Of a stretch of 17,657 nt of DNA, positions 1 through 7,295 are shown piece after piece. Source of the DNA: Eshraghiella sp045542375. Its GTDB lineage: Bacteria; Bacillota; Clostridia; Lachnospirales; Lachnospiraceae. The position numbers were made by a program, and so were the translations under genes. The DNA lies in NCBI GenBank assembly GCA_045542375.1, contig JAZQKW010000002.1, positions 1 to 17,657 of the forward strand. The letters run 5' to 3'. Positions within the stretch are counted from its first letter, which is position 1. Each line of letters opens with the position of its first letter. The notes beneath the pieces were generated by a model. That model was not told the origin of the DNA. It worked only from the letters and a program-made list of their open reading frames with translations, and ran no database searches.

Positions 1-94
1 CAGTTCTATAAGGGTCCTGTATTTTGTAATATTTTGCTTGCAGATGAAATTAACAGAGCAACACCAAGAACTCAGTCAAGTCTTCTTGAATGTA
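1..94. repeat. Artefactual 94-bp copy of 184-277
   Basis: Every base from 1 to 94 equals the base 183 positions later (184-277); identity ends exactly where the adapter block begins at 95. The copy encodes part of the MoxR ATPase in the same frame and then reaches a TAG stop (106-108) inside adapter sequence. The arrangement insert-adapter-insert is what one reads from a rolling-circle DNA nanoball template with a short (about 99 bp) insert, so I infer a library artefact at a contig end, not a biological duplication. Confidence 0.93.
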
Positions 95-178
95 AAGTCG
101 GATCGTAGCCATGTCGTTCTGTGAGCCAAGGAGTTGAGGCAGTTGATTGTCTTCCTAAGACCGCTTGGCCTCCGACTT
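95..178. other. DNBSEQ/MGI sequencing adapter with 10-base barcode
   Basis: Bases 95-136 (42 nt, beginning AAGTCGGATCGTAGCC) match, from memory, the MGI/BGISEQ reverse adapter. Bases 147-178 (32 nt, ending CTTGGCCTCCGACTT) are the reverse complement of the MGI forward adapter. The 10 bases between them (137-146, AGGCAGTTGA) sit where the sample barcode belongs. The block is synthetic contamination. Any reading frame that crosses it is meaningless, and bases 1-178 should be trimmed. Confidence 0.95.
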
Positions 179-858
179 AATTCCAGTTCTATAAGGGTCC
201 TGTATTTTGTAATATTTTGCTTGCAGATGAAATTAACAGAGCAACACCAAGAACTCAGTCAAGTCTTCTTGAATGTATGGAAGAAAAGCAGGTTACAATT
301 GATAGAGAGACCAGAGTAATTGACAAACCATTTTTCGTAATTGCCACACAGAATCCGATAGAGACATCAGGAACATTCCCACTGCCGGAAGCCCAGCTTG
401 ACAGATTTCTTATGAGACTTTCCATTGGAAGAATTACTCATGATGAGGAAGTGGAACTGCTTAAGCAGAAATTACGTGGAGATGTACTTGCAGAAATCGA
501 AACTGTATGTGTAAGAGGAGAGCTTCTTCAGATGCATAGAGATGCCATGGAAGTATATGTACATAATGATTTAATCAGATATATAAGCAATATATGTGAG
601 GCAACAAGAAATCGTGGAGACATTACAGCAGGTGTAAGTCCGAGAGGAGCCATTGCACTTATGAAGGCTGCACAGGCACTTGCTTATGTAAGGGACAGAA
701 AATATGTTACTCCTGAAGATATTAAGCATCTTGCAGTACCTGTTCTTGCACACAGACTTGTACTTATCGAAGGCTTTGCGGGAAGAAAAGCATATGAAGA
801 TAAAATAACAGCAATACTTGAAGAAATCACCGTACCAACTGAGAATTGGAGTAATTAA
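179..858 (+). CDS. MoxR-family AAA+ ATPase, 5'-truncated
   Basis: This is the C-terminal two thirds of a MoxR-type AAA+ ATPase, a chaperone-like ATPase thought to remodel or activate partner proteins, often VWA proteins. The frame is open from 181 (FQFYKGPVFCNILLADEINR) to TAA at 856-858. Visible motifs are Walker B (LLADEINRA), sensor 1 (ATQNPIE), the arginine-finger region (AQLDRFLMR) and the C-terminal lid (SPRGAIALMKAAQALA). Walker A and about 100 N-terminal residues are missing because genomic sequence only begins at about 179. A TTG at 217 is an internal Leu codon of the conserved NILLADEINR motif, not a start. The stop overlaps the next ATG by one base (TAATG), giving a MoxR-DUF58-membrane protein operon, a widespread arrangement. 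Confidence 0.93.
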
Positions 859-1967
859 TGACAGTTATTTTTGTATTAGTAGGTCTTTTTATATGTGAAC
901 AGATAATTACGAGAGTATTTACTAATTCATGGTCAAAAGGTCTGTCCGTAGACATCAGTTTTGAAGAAGAAGCGGTGGACGAAGGCAAGACGGGAACGAT
1001 TACGGAGACATTTATCAATGACAAGAAATTAATGATTCCTATTGTGAATGTTAAGTTTGAGCTTGATAAAAATATCGAGTATATAGATAAAAGTAACGTG
1101 AGTATTTCCGACAGACAGTACAGAAGTGACAGTATGACCTTGAAGCCTCGTAAATCCTATAAAAGACAGGTAAAGGTTAAATTTAATAAGAGAGGCGTCT
1201 ACAAAATGGGAGACGCAGTAGTGAGTACAAGGGATTTGTTCTGTAATTATAATTATGCAGAAAAATATCCGTCCTCATCGGAAATATATGTGTATCCGTC
1301 TTACAGCAGATATACGGATCTTTTTGCACCTTTTTCACGAATGGTGGGAGAGGCGATTAAGAATAAATTTATCTATGAGGACCCATTTGAGTTCAAGGGA
1401 ATCAGAGATTATACCGGTGCGGAGCCGATGAAGAAGATTAACTGGAGTGCATCTGCCAAAACAGGAGATTTGAAGGTTAATAATTACTACGATACCTCAA
1501 GTCGTCATGCTCTGCTTTTTCTTGATATAGTTAACAATCAGATATGGAAGCAGTACGACCAGATTGAAGAATGTATACGTATTACAAGAAACTATATGGA
1601 AGGCTTCATACGCAGACATATACCCCTTGAAATCATTACCAATGGAAAGGATATATTTGAAAAAACACAGATATTCTTTGATAAGGGGCAGGATGCAGGT
1701 TATGTTGAGCAGTGCCTTAGAAAGATGGCAAGAATTGATATAGATGAGCCAACAGAAAGTCTTGCTAAATACTTCGAGGAGAATCAGGCAAAAGATGATG
1801 AGTTATGTATTCTTCTCTCTGTTGATCAGTCACCTGCATTAATTCATGCCTATGAGAAATTCTTAGGAAGACATGAAGGAGAATGGGTGTGTCCGATATC
1901 AGGAAGTGCTGAAAGGCATATTCACTCAAGAAGTATTAATGTTACTTATGTGGAGGTGGGACGATGA
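858..1967 (+). CDS. DUF58 domain-containing protein
   Basis: A 369-residue protein with one N-terminal hydrophobic segment (residues 2-20), a beta-rich region of the type that precedes DUF58 (about 30-150) and the DUF58 signature at 179-200 (FKGIRDYTGAEPMKKINWSA). DUF58 proteins have a degenerate VWA-like fold and are almost always encoded beside a MoxR ATPase. The pair is presumed to work together at the membrane, but the client is unknown. The start overlaps the moxR stop and the end overlaps the next start by four bases (ATGA), so translation of the three genes is probably coupled. Length is normal for the family. The function assignment rests on family and context only. Confidence 0.92.
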   Translation: MTVIFVLVGLFICEQIITRVFTNSWSKGLSVDISFEEEAVDEGKTGTITETFINDKKLMIPIVNVKFELDKNIEYIDKSNVSISDRQYRSDSMTLKPRKSYKRQVKVKFNKRGVYKMGDAVVSTRDLFCNYNYAEKYPSSSEIYVYPSYSRYTDLFAPFSRMVGEAIKNKFIYEDPFEFKGIRDYTGAEPMKKINWSASAKTGDLKVNNYYDTSSRHALLFLDIVNNQIWKQYDQIEECIRITRNYMEGFIRRHIPLEIITNGKDIFEKTQIFFDKGQDAGYVEQCLRKMARIDIDEPTESLAKYFEENQAKDDELCILLSVDQSPALIHAYEKFLGRHEGEWVCPISGSAERHIHSRSINVTYVEVGR

Positions 1968-3142
1968 AGCTATCCAGTATTTTTAAACCTCTTACAAGTA
2001 TTATTTTCTGGTGGATATTTGCCTGGTCTTTGCACACCATCTATACAGGTGGAAAAGCAGTATACGAGCCACTGATAGTTATGTTTATTGTATGGTCCCT
2101 GTGCCAGATAATTAGAAAAAAAGCACCAAAAGTGCTTAACGTGTTATTTCATATTACAATGCTTGGTGTTATAGGAAGTATACAGTTTTTCTTTGATGCT
2201 ATGACTATACCAATGCTTGTTCTTATGATAATTCATGTGATTATGTCATTTGCTGCCCGTACATCGGGACTTCAGTTTATGGACAAAGGAACAGGAGGAC
2301 ATCTTACGGTAGTTATTCTACTGTATTTTGTTACATTTGTTATTGGCAAAACAGATATGCTTATATTTTACTTTGCGTTTGTAATATATTTTGTATTACA
2401 GTTTGTCCAGAACGTTATTATTAAAAACGAAGAGCACATAGACATTATTTCCGAGTATTCGGTGATGGATGTTCATGACGTAAGATACAACAGTAACAAA
2501 ATGACTCTGATTACCGGAGCTATTATTGCTGTTGTGTGTACGGGTCTTGGATTTCTTGGACGACTTGATATTCTTAAGGCTTTGATGAACAAAATTAAGA
2601 GCGGATTTCTAGGGATTCTTAATAAAGTAGGTATTAATACGGATTTTAGGGAACCTATAAGTGAGATGCCGCCACCTTCGGGAGACGTACCGCCGCCAAC
2701 CTTTGGCGAGCCTGAGGTAACTGATCATCACCCTGCGTGGACTGTGATAGGTATAGTGCTTACGATTCTTATTTTTATATATATAATTGACAGTATCGTA
2801 AGATTGATTATCAGACACCGCAAGAACATAGTCTATATGCCGGACCTTGGCAAGGAAGAGGATATTGCAAAGCGCAAGAAGGAAGCCAAGGAAAGAAAGC
2901 GCAGAGCGGTGGATTTTGGTAACAGAAAGTCTATCAGACGAATTTACAGAAACAGTGTATTAAAGGGCAGGGGCAAGAGAAATGATGACCTTGTGTCCAA
3001 AACACCTTATGAACACAGAGCCAAGAGGCAGTCAGAGGGTGTTGAAATAAGTAAGGAATTCGTAAATATGTATGAAAAGGCCAGATATGGTAACGAAGAC
3101 ATTACCAGAGCGGATGTTAAGAGCATGCATAATTTACGATAA
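1964..3142 (+). CDS. Multi-pass membrane protein with DUF4129-like C-terminus
   Basis: A 392-residue protein. Residues 8-150 form about six hydrophobic helices, and another lies at 181-200. A proline-rich stretch follows at 235-247 (MPPPSGDVPPPTF) with a last helix at 258-284. The basic cytoplasmic tail ends in a motif typical of DUF4129 (TPYEHRAKR ... VNMYEKARYGNEDIT). In related MoxR-DUF58 operons this position is usually taken by a larger transglutaminase-like membrane protein (TgpA type). Here the extracytoplasmic Cys/His/Asp transglutaminase core is absent, and only the membrane part, a short Pro-rich linker and the tail remain. A strong RBS (TGGAGGTGG, 1951-1959) precedes the ATG at 1964. 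This is probably the membrane anchor of the MoxR system; its exact role is unknown. Confidence 0.8.
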   Translation: MKLSSIFKPLTSIIFWWIFAWSLHTIYTGGKAVYEPLIVMFIVWSLCQIIRKKAPKVLNVLFHITMLGVIGSIQFFFDAMTIPMLVLMIIHVIMSFAARTSGLQFMDKGTGGHLTVVILLYFVTFVIGKTDMLIFYFAFVIYFVLQFVQNVIIKNEEHIDIISEYSVMDVHDVRYNSNKMTLITGAIIAVVCTGLGFLGRLDILKALMNKIKSGFLGILNKVGINTDFREPISEMPPPSGDVPPPTFGEPEVTDHHPAWTVIGIVLTILIFIYIIDSIVRLIIRHRKNIVYMPDLGKEEDIAKRKKEAKERKRRAVDFGNRKSIRRIYRNSVLKGRGKRNDDLVSKTPYEHRAKRQSEGVEISKEFVNMYEKARYGNEDITRADVKSMHNLR

Positions 3143-3151
3143 TATGAGAAT

Positions 3152-3694
3152 ATGAAATCTACCAAAAAAATAGTATTATGCGGCCTTTTCGTTGCATTAA
3201 TGGCAATAGGCGCCTTTATCAGAATTCCCATACCCATGCTTCCGATAACTCTGCAGACTATGTTTGTGCTGTATGCGGCGGTTATCTTAGGTGGCAGGTT
3301 AGGAGCTCTTTCAGTCCTCGTATATGTGATTATGGGACTTATAGGCGTGCCGGTATTTGCAGAAGGGGGCGGAATATGGTATGTAATGAAGCCAAGCTTT
3401 GGTTACCTGATTGGATTTATAATTGGGGCATTCCTTACAGGATATATTATTGAAAAAAGTAAAAAACTTTCCTTTGGCAGATGCTTTGCTGCCAATATGG
3501 CAGGACTTTCGGTAGTGTATGGAATAGGATTGATATATTTTTATGTAATATCCAATTATGTTATCGAGGCACCGATAGCGGTGTGGCCACTGTTCTTACA
3601 TTGTTTTTTACTTACTTTACCGGGAGATATATGTATAAGCGTTATAGTTGCCGCAACCACGAAGAGAATTAAGAGTGCGGTGGAAAAGATATAA
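3152..3694 (+). CDS. bioY: BioY, biotin-binding S component of an ECF transporter
   Basis: A 180-residue, six-helix membrane protein with the BioY pattern: the N-terminal IPIPMLPITLQTMFVL segment, then GGRLGALSVLVYVIMGLIGVP, VFAEGGGIWYVMKPSFGYLIGF and a C-terminal LPGDI motif. BioY captures biotin and works with the shared energy-coupling module EcfA/EcfA'/EcfT, which is not in this window. It starts 9 bases after the preceding stop with no convincing Shine-Dalgarno, so it may depend on read-through from the MoxR operon. No BirA-type operator could be recognised upstream. A hairpin follows directly. The pairing with the MoxR cluster is probably incidental. Confidence 0.95.
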   Translation: MKSTKKIVLCGLFVALMAIGAFIRIPIPMLPITLQTMFVLYAAVILGGRLGALSVLVYVIMGLIGVPVFAEGGGIWYVMKPSFGYLIGFIIGAFLTGYIIEKSKKLSFGRCFAANMAGLSVVYGIGLIYFYVISNYVIEAPIAVWPLFLHCFLLTLPGDICISVIVAATTKRIKSAVEKI

Positions 3695-3703
3695 AATAGT
3701 TAT

Positions 3704-3742
3704 AAATCCTTCACCGGAATTGTAGTTTCGGTGGGGGATTTT
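3704..3742 (+). terminator. Hairpin terminator after bioY
   Basis: The arms 3704-3719 (AAATCCTTCACCGGAA) and 3726-3741 (TTTCGGTGGGGGATTT) pair along almost their whole length, with two T-G wobbles and one mismatch, around a 6-base loop. Only four T follow (3739-3742), so termination may be partial. It separates bioY from the downstream promoter. Confidence 0.7.
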
Positions 3743-3752
3743 GTGATATAAT
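3742..3752 (+). promoter_or_regulatory. Extended -10 promoter of the seven-gene operon
   Basis: TGTGATATAAT contains a perfect TATAAT (3747-3752) preceded by TGn (3744-3746), an ideal extended -10. No good -35 is present at 17 bases, which extended -10 promoters tolerate. Transcription should begin near 3759, upstream of the RBS at 3773. The identical 11-mer recurs at 15037-15047. Because this element overlaps the ATG at 3751, that ATG cannot be the start of the next gene. Confidence 0.75.
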
Positions 3753-3772
3753 GATAACATATTGCGTAAACA

Positions 3773-3780
3773 GAGGTGAT
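3773..3780 (+). promoter_or_regulatory. Shine-Dalgarno deciding the 3787 start
   Basis: GAGGTGAT is a perfect match to the 16S anti-SD (AGGAGGTGATC) and lies 6 bases before ATG 3787. Confidence 0.85.
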
Positions 3781-3786
3781 AGTCTG

Positions 3787-4122
3787 ATGATAGACAAGCA
3801 TGAACTTGAAATATTTATTAAAAGAATACTGACTAATGGGACAAGTGAAAAAGCTAAACATTCATTGGAGCAATTAAAGGTTATAATAATTATGCAGGCT
3901 CTTTCAATAAAAGACTACGAAAACATAGAACGCCAATATGCAGATGAGTTAGTAACACTTATAAAAGATATTATTGAAAACACAGCGGAATTTCAGGATG
4001 TAGCAAAAGAATCAAAGGATAACGAAATGCCGCTTACCAAGGAAGATATAGCTATAGCGATGAGGCGGGCGGAAGACAGAAAGCGAAGAGAAGCTGAAAT
4101 GGCTGCAAGAGGAAGGTGCTAA
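3787..4122 (+). CDS. Small helical protein of unknown function
   Basis: Not recognised. The protein has 111 residues when started at 3787, where a perfect RBS precedes the ATG. The in-frame ATG at 3751 overlaps the -10 box and would lie upstream of the transcript. The sequence is highly charged and should be mostly alpha-helical. It has no signal peptide or membrane segment, and ends in a very basic amphipathic stretch (AMRRAEDRKRREAEMAARG) followed by RC, so the last residue is a cysteine. It is the first gene of the operon and its stop TAA directly abuts the next ATG at 4123. It could be a small adaptor or regulator of the downstream AAA+/VWA module. A modified substrate for the radical SAM enzyme is possible, but nothing in the sequence demonstrates this. 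Confidence 0.75.
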   Translation: MIDKHELEIFIKRILTNGTSEKAKHSLEQLKVIIIMQALSIKDYENIERQYADELVTLIKDIIENTAEFQDVAKESKDNEMPLTKEDIAIAMRRAEDRKRREAEMAARGRC

Positions 4123-5127
4123 ATGAATACATATAGAGATGATATATATTTAGCTGCAAACGGAGTTATAGTTTCTTATCAGGGAGCAGAAAAAGAAATC
4201 GAGATACCTTCAAGGCTTGCGGATAGTAATATTATTCAAATCGGCATAGGTGCCTTTATGGATGATGGGAACCTTCGGGAGGTAATTATACCTGAAACCG
4301 TGAAAGTTATAAGGGAAAAAGCTTTTTTTAATGATGATAATCTTAGAAAAATTGTAATGAACCATTCGGTGACAGAGGTTGGAGAAGGGGCTTTTGATGA
4401 ATGTGATCGATTAGATGTTATAAGGATAAAATCATGTGAAATTGATATAGCGGAGTATAACTCACTAAAGAATAGCAGCATAAAGACAACGGGTAACACA
4501 TACTTAGCCAGAAGCATGCCTGATAAGTATATACCCAGAGGATTAATAGAATCCTTGAAATATGAGCCGGCAGTATACATCCCTGAGGATATTGATTATC
4601 TGTATCATACATTTTATAGCGAGATATCAGAAGAATCTATAGTTGATGCGGCGGCATGTATTAATTCCAATATTTCATACTATGGTTTGGAATTTAAAGA
4701 AGGGGTTTCAAATATTTCAGAAGAACGGAATTTTATTAACCATCAAGATAAAAGAGAAGTTTCCTGCAATATCATTACTAAAGCTGAAGATAAAAATGAC
4801 GTGTGTATCCGAGATGAGGTAGATTTAAATAATTATCTTTCGAAGGTACTTATATTTGTACTGGATGATAATGAGACAATTGTCAAAGGTAATAAATGCT
4901 ATATAACATACAATATTCACTGCGGTTTTTATTTTTGGCAGACCTCACAAAAGGTCATTATGAATGGAAAAGATTATTATATTTATGTGCGTAAATATTT
5001 ATCCTCAAATCCTAATATACCATATGTGAAAGAGGATGTAGCAATATTTCATAACGATACTTATGTAACAGATGAAGCGGAGGCAAAACAGGTATATGGA
5101 AAATACAAATTATTGTCAATCCTTTAA
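4123..5127 (+). CDS. BspA-type leucine-rich repeat protein, cytoplasmic
   Basis: A 334-residue protein. Residues about 20-105 contain two to three BspA/LRR_5 repeats of about 23 residues (IGIGAFMDDGNLREVIIPET, IREKAFFNDDNLRKIVM, VGEGAFDECDRLDVIRI). The remaining 230 residues are not recognised; they end in an Ile/Tyr/Phe-rich, probably beta-rich domain (NNYLSKVLIFVLDDNE to the C-terminus). There is no signal peptide, cell-wall anchor or membrane helix, whereas most BspA-like proteins of gut Firmicutes are secreted. The likely role is therefore an intracellular binding platform or substrate selector for the operon. It starts immediately after the upstream stop, and the last 32 bases overlap the radical SAM gene. 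Confidence 0.82.
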   Translation: MNTYRDDIYLAANGVIVSYQGAEKEIEIPSRLADSNIIQIGIGAFMDDGNLREVIIPETVKVIREKAFFNDDNLRKIVMNHSVTEVGEGAFDECDRLDVIRIKSCEIDIAEYNSLKNSSIKTTGNTYLARSMPDKYIPRGLIESLKYEPAVYIPEDIDYLYHTFYSEISEESIVDAAACINSNISYYGLEFKEGVSNISEERNFINHQDKREVSCNIITKAEDKNDVCIRDEVDLNNYLSKVLIFVLDDNETIVKGNKCYITYNIHCGFYFWQTSQKVIMNGKDYYIYVRKYLSSNPNIPYVKEDVAIFHNDTYVTDEAEAKQVYGKYKLLSIL

Positions 5128-6052
5128 TAAGGACAATGGAATAAGGACTATAAATATACTTGGGAAAGAAGTAAAGGTTAAAGGATATATATGTTCTGCT
5201 GACGGAGTGAACTATCCGGAGAAACCTGATGACACACAATTACAGTTGTCTGTACTGACTACTTCTTTCTGTCCGGCAAATTGTGCCTTTTGTATTGCCA
5301 AGGGGACCAAGGAAGTCAATAAAATAGATGTGGACAGATTTGCCTTAGTAATGAGAAAACTTAAGGAAGAAAATGTTGTCAGAGGAGTAAAGATAACAGG
5401 CGGAGAACCATTTACAGATATAAAGCTGTTAAATGAGGTTGTTAATATATTATTTGATGTATTTGGACTGGAGTTAGAATTATCCATAAGTACTAATGGC
5501 ATGGGACTCATGAAGATGCATGAGATTGATAAGCTGTCGTACCTGGAAACGATACATTTAAGCAGACATCATTATGATGATAATATTAATAAAAAAATAT
5601 TTGGCAATGATTCTGTTCCTGATACCAAAGAATTGAAGGAGATAGTTGATTCTGTGAAATATAAGGACTTATTTGTAATGAACTGTATGTTACTAAAGGA
5701 TTATATTAACAGTCCCAAAGAAGCTCACAAATTCTTGGATTATGCAATAGAAATAAATGTTCCCAAGGTAGCATTTATGAGCTGTACACCTGTTAATGAG
5801 TATGCAAAATCACAGACTATTCCCTATGAGACAGCTCTCAAGGAAGGTGATGAAACTTTATTGTTTACAAGAGGGTTTAATGATTATGATTTTTGCAGGT
5901 GCAGGGATGGAGTGTATGTTTCTGATGATGGAAGAATAGTGGAGTTTTATGGACGAAGCACCAATGCTTTTGGTTGTGATTATTGCAGAAGTTTAGTGTA
6001 TGATACGGATAATCATCTTAAAGTTGGTTTTTCAGACACAATAATTTTTTAA
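5096..6052 (+). CDS. Radical SAM protein with C-terminal cysteine cluster
   Basis: The radical SAM core carries the canonical CX3CX2C motif (CPANCAFC; Cys 59, 63, 66 of 318) that binds the [4Fe-4S] cluster for S-adenosylmethionine cleavage, and the SAM-contacting GGEP at 102-105. STNGMG (132-137) and LSRHHYDDNIN (155-165) resemble MoaA/NrdG-like radical SAM proteins. The C-terminal part has four more cysteines in two pairs (FCRC 267/269 and CDYC 294/297) that could bind an auxiliary Fe-S cluster, a SPASM/MoaA-like feature. The substrate is unknown. I prefer ATG 5096 (GGAGG at 5079-5083) to ATG 5072, which has no RBS; either way it overlaps the LRR gene. Association with AAA+/VWA genes suggests a protein substrate, but that is inference. 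Confidence 0.88.
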   Translation: MENTNYCQSFNKDNGIRTINILGKEVKVKGYICSADGVNYPEKPDDTQLQLSVLTTSFCPANCAFCIAKGTKEVNKIDVDRFALVMRKLKEENVVRGVKITGGEPFTDIKLLNEVVNILFDVFGLELELSISTNGMGLMKMHEIDKLSYLETIHLSRHHYDDNINKKIFGNDSVPDTKELKEIVDSVKYKDLFVMNCMLLKDYINSPKEAHKFLDYAIEINVPKVAFMSCTPVNEYAKSQTIPYETALKEGDETLLFTRGFNDYDFCRCRDGVYVSDDGRIVEFYGRSTNAFGCDYCRSLVYDTDNHLKVGFSDTIIF

Positions 6053-6060
6053 TTGTACTT

Positions 6061-6066
6061 AGGAGG
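6061..6066 (+). promoter_or_regulatory. Shine-Dalgarno deciding the 6071 start
   Basis: AGGAGG lies 4 bases before ATG 6071 and inside any frame begun at the TTG at 6053, so 6071 is the true start. Confidence 0.85.
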
Positions 6067-6070
6067 CTTT

Positions 6071-7294
6071 ATGAAGCTTGAAGAGGAAATAAAGAACTTC
6101 AAGATAAGACTGCTTAGAAAGCTGCCTTTTTATGGAGATATTGTTTTAAAATTAGGTTTTCACGAGAAAAAAGAAATTCCTACAGCCTGTACCGATGGAA
6201 AAAATATATACTATAATCCATCGTTTTTCAAAAAATTAACTGAGGGACAGCGCAATTACATATTAATGCATGAGATATTTCATGTAATACTAATGCATCC
6301 TTATAGGGGCAAGGGTAAGAATCCAAGAATATGGAATATTGCCTGTGACATGGTAGTTAATTGTATGTGTGACAGGATGGAATCTTATTTTAAATGGTTG
6401 ATAAAAATACCATATGAAAGACCGGCTGACGGCATATTTTCTTATGTAATGGATACGGAGATAGTTGAAAATATTTATAGTAAGTTACTTAAGGAATATG
6501 AAAAGAATAATGGCGCATCAGAGTTTGTAATAAATTTATACCGGGCAATCATTGAGGGTCGGTATAAGTATAATATTGATGTTAAGATTGATATTAATAA
6601 ATGTGATGATTTGATAATTACATTGGATGAAGATGGCGAAACATTCATAAAAGAAATAATAAAGGAAGCAGCCATAAAAGCACGGGGTACAGAAGGAAGT
6701 TATTTTGTTCCGGAACAGGTCTATGAACTCACCGTCAGTAAGAAGATAAAATGGCAGAAGCTTTTAAAGGATATGCTTCAAACGGATGTGGGAGAGGATG
6801 TTTCATACACAACTCCGGAAAGAAAATATATCCATATGGAGCTGATATTACCGGGACATGGTCCTACAGAAGATAAATTAGAAGAAATATGGGCATTTGT
6901 AGATTCATCAGGTTCCGTATCAAAGGATGAGATGTCTCAGTTCCTTACTCAGTTATATCGAATTGCAAAAGAATTTGGCTGTATAACCAATATCTGTTAT
7001 TGGGATACGGAAGTAACAGATACATATTTAAAAATAAGGACTGAGAAGGATATACTAAAATGCACACCGAAGCATTCCGGAGGTACAGATATTAACTGTG
7101 TATATAATTGGATTCGTGATAATAAGGTAAAACCGGATGTGATGATAATATTAACAGACGGATATTTTGGAAAGCTTGAAACGGATGCGTATTTATCTAA
7201 GTATAAAAAGAAAACGGTATTAGTTTTAAGTGGCAGTATATCGATAAATGAAGATATGAAAAGAATAGGAAAAATCACAAGATTGGAGAATTAA
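6071..7294 (+). CDS. Putative metallopeptidase-VWA protein (DUF2201-like)
   Basis: A 407-residue protein with two recognisable parts. The N-terminal half has a zincin motif HEIFH (67-71) followed by VILMHP (His 76) and WNIACDMVVN (88-97), the pattern of the DUF2201 N-terminal putative metallopeptidase. The C-terminal third is VWA-like with an intact MIDAS: DSSGS (278-282), GGTD (337-340, Thr 339) and LTDG (361-364, Asp 363). Both metal sites are intact, so enzymatic activity is plausible. No signal peptide or membrane segment is seen, so it should act in the cytoplasm. The start at 6071 follows an AGGAGG. One base separates it from the MoxR-like ATPase gene, the classic AAA+/VWA partner arrangement, in which the ATPase is expected to act on or through the MIDAS domain. 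Confidence 0.9.
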   Translation: MKLEEEIKNFKIRLLRKLPFYGDIVLKLGFHEKKEIPTACTDGKNIYYNPSFFKKLTEGQRNYILMHEIFHVILMHPYRGKGKNPRIWNIACDMVVNCMCDRMESYFKWLIKIPYERPADGIFSYVMDTEIVENIYSKLLKEYEKNNGASEFVINLYRAIIEGRYKYNIDVKIDINKCDDLIITLDEDGETFIKEIIKEAAIKARGTEGSYFVPEQVYELTVSKKIKWQKLLKDMLQTDVGEDVSYTTPERKYIHMELILPGHGPTEDKLEEIWAFVDSSGSVSKDEMSQFLTQLYRIAKEFGCITNICYWDTEVTDTYLKIRTEKDILKCTPKHSGGTDINCVYNWIRDNKVKPDVMIILTDGYFGKLETDAYLSKYKKKTVLVLSGSISINEDMKRIGKITRLEN

Positions 7295-7295
7295 C

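Noticed and set aside
217..219. TTG as the start of the MoxR gene
   Set aside because: It is an internal Leu codon in the conserved NILLADEINR stretch, and the frame is open and homologous back to 181.
1..277. Biological tandem duplication or insertion-sequence target duplication
   Set aside because: The spacer is synthetic adapter with no transposase or inverted ends.
134..319. 61-codon open frame across the adapter boundary
   Set aside because: It begins in adapter sequence and is out of frame with the MoxR coding sequence.
4236..4580. Minus-strand open frame opposite the LRR gene
   Set aside because: No RBS, low-complexity composition, and it is a shadow of a supported plus-strand gene.
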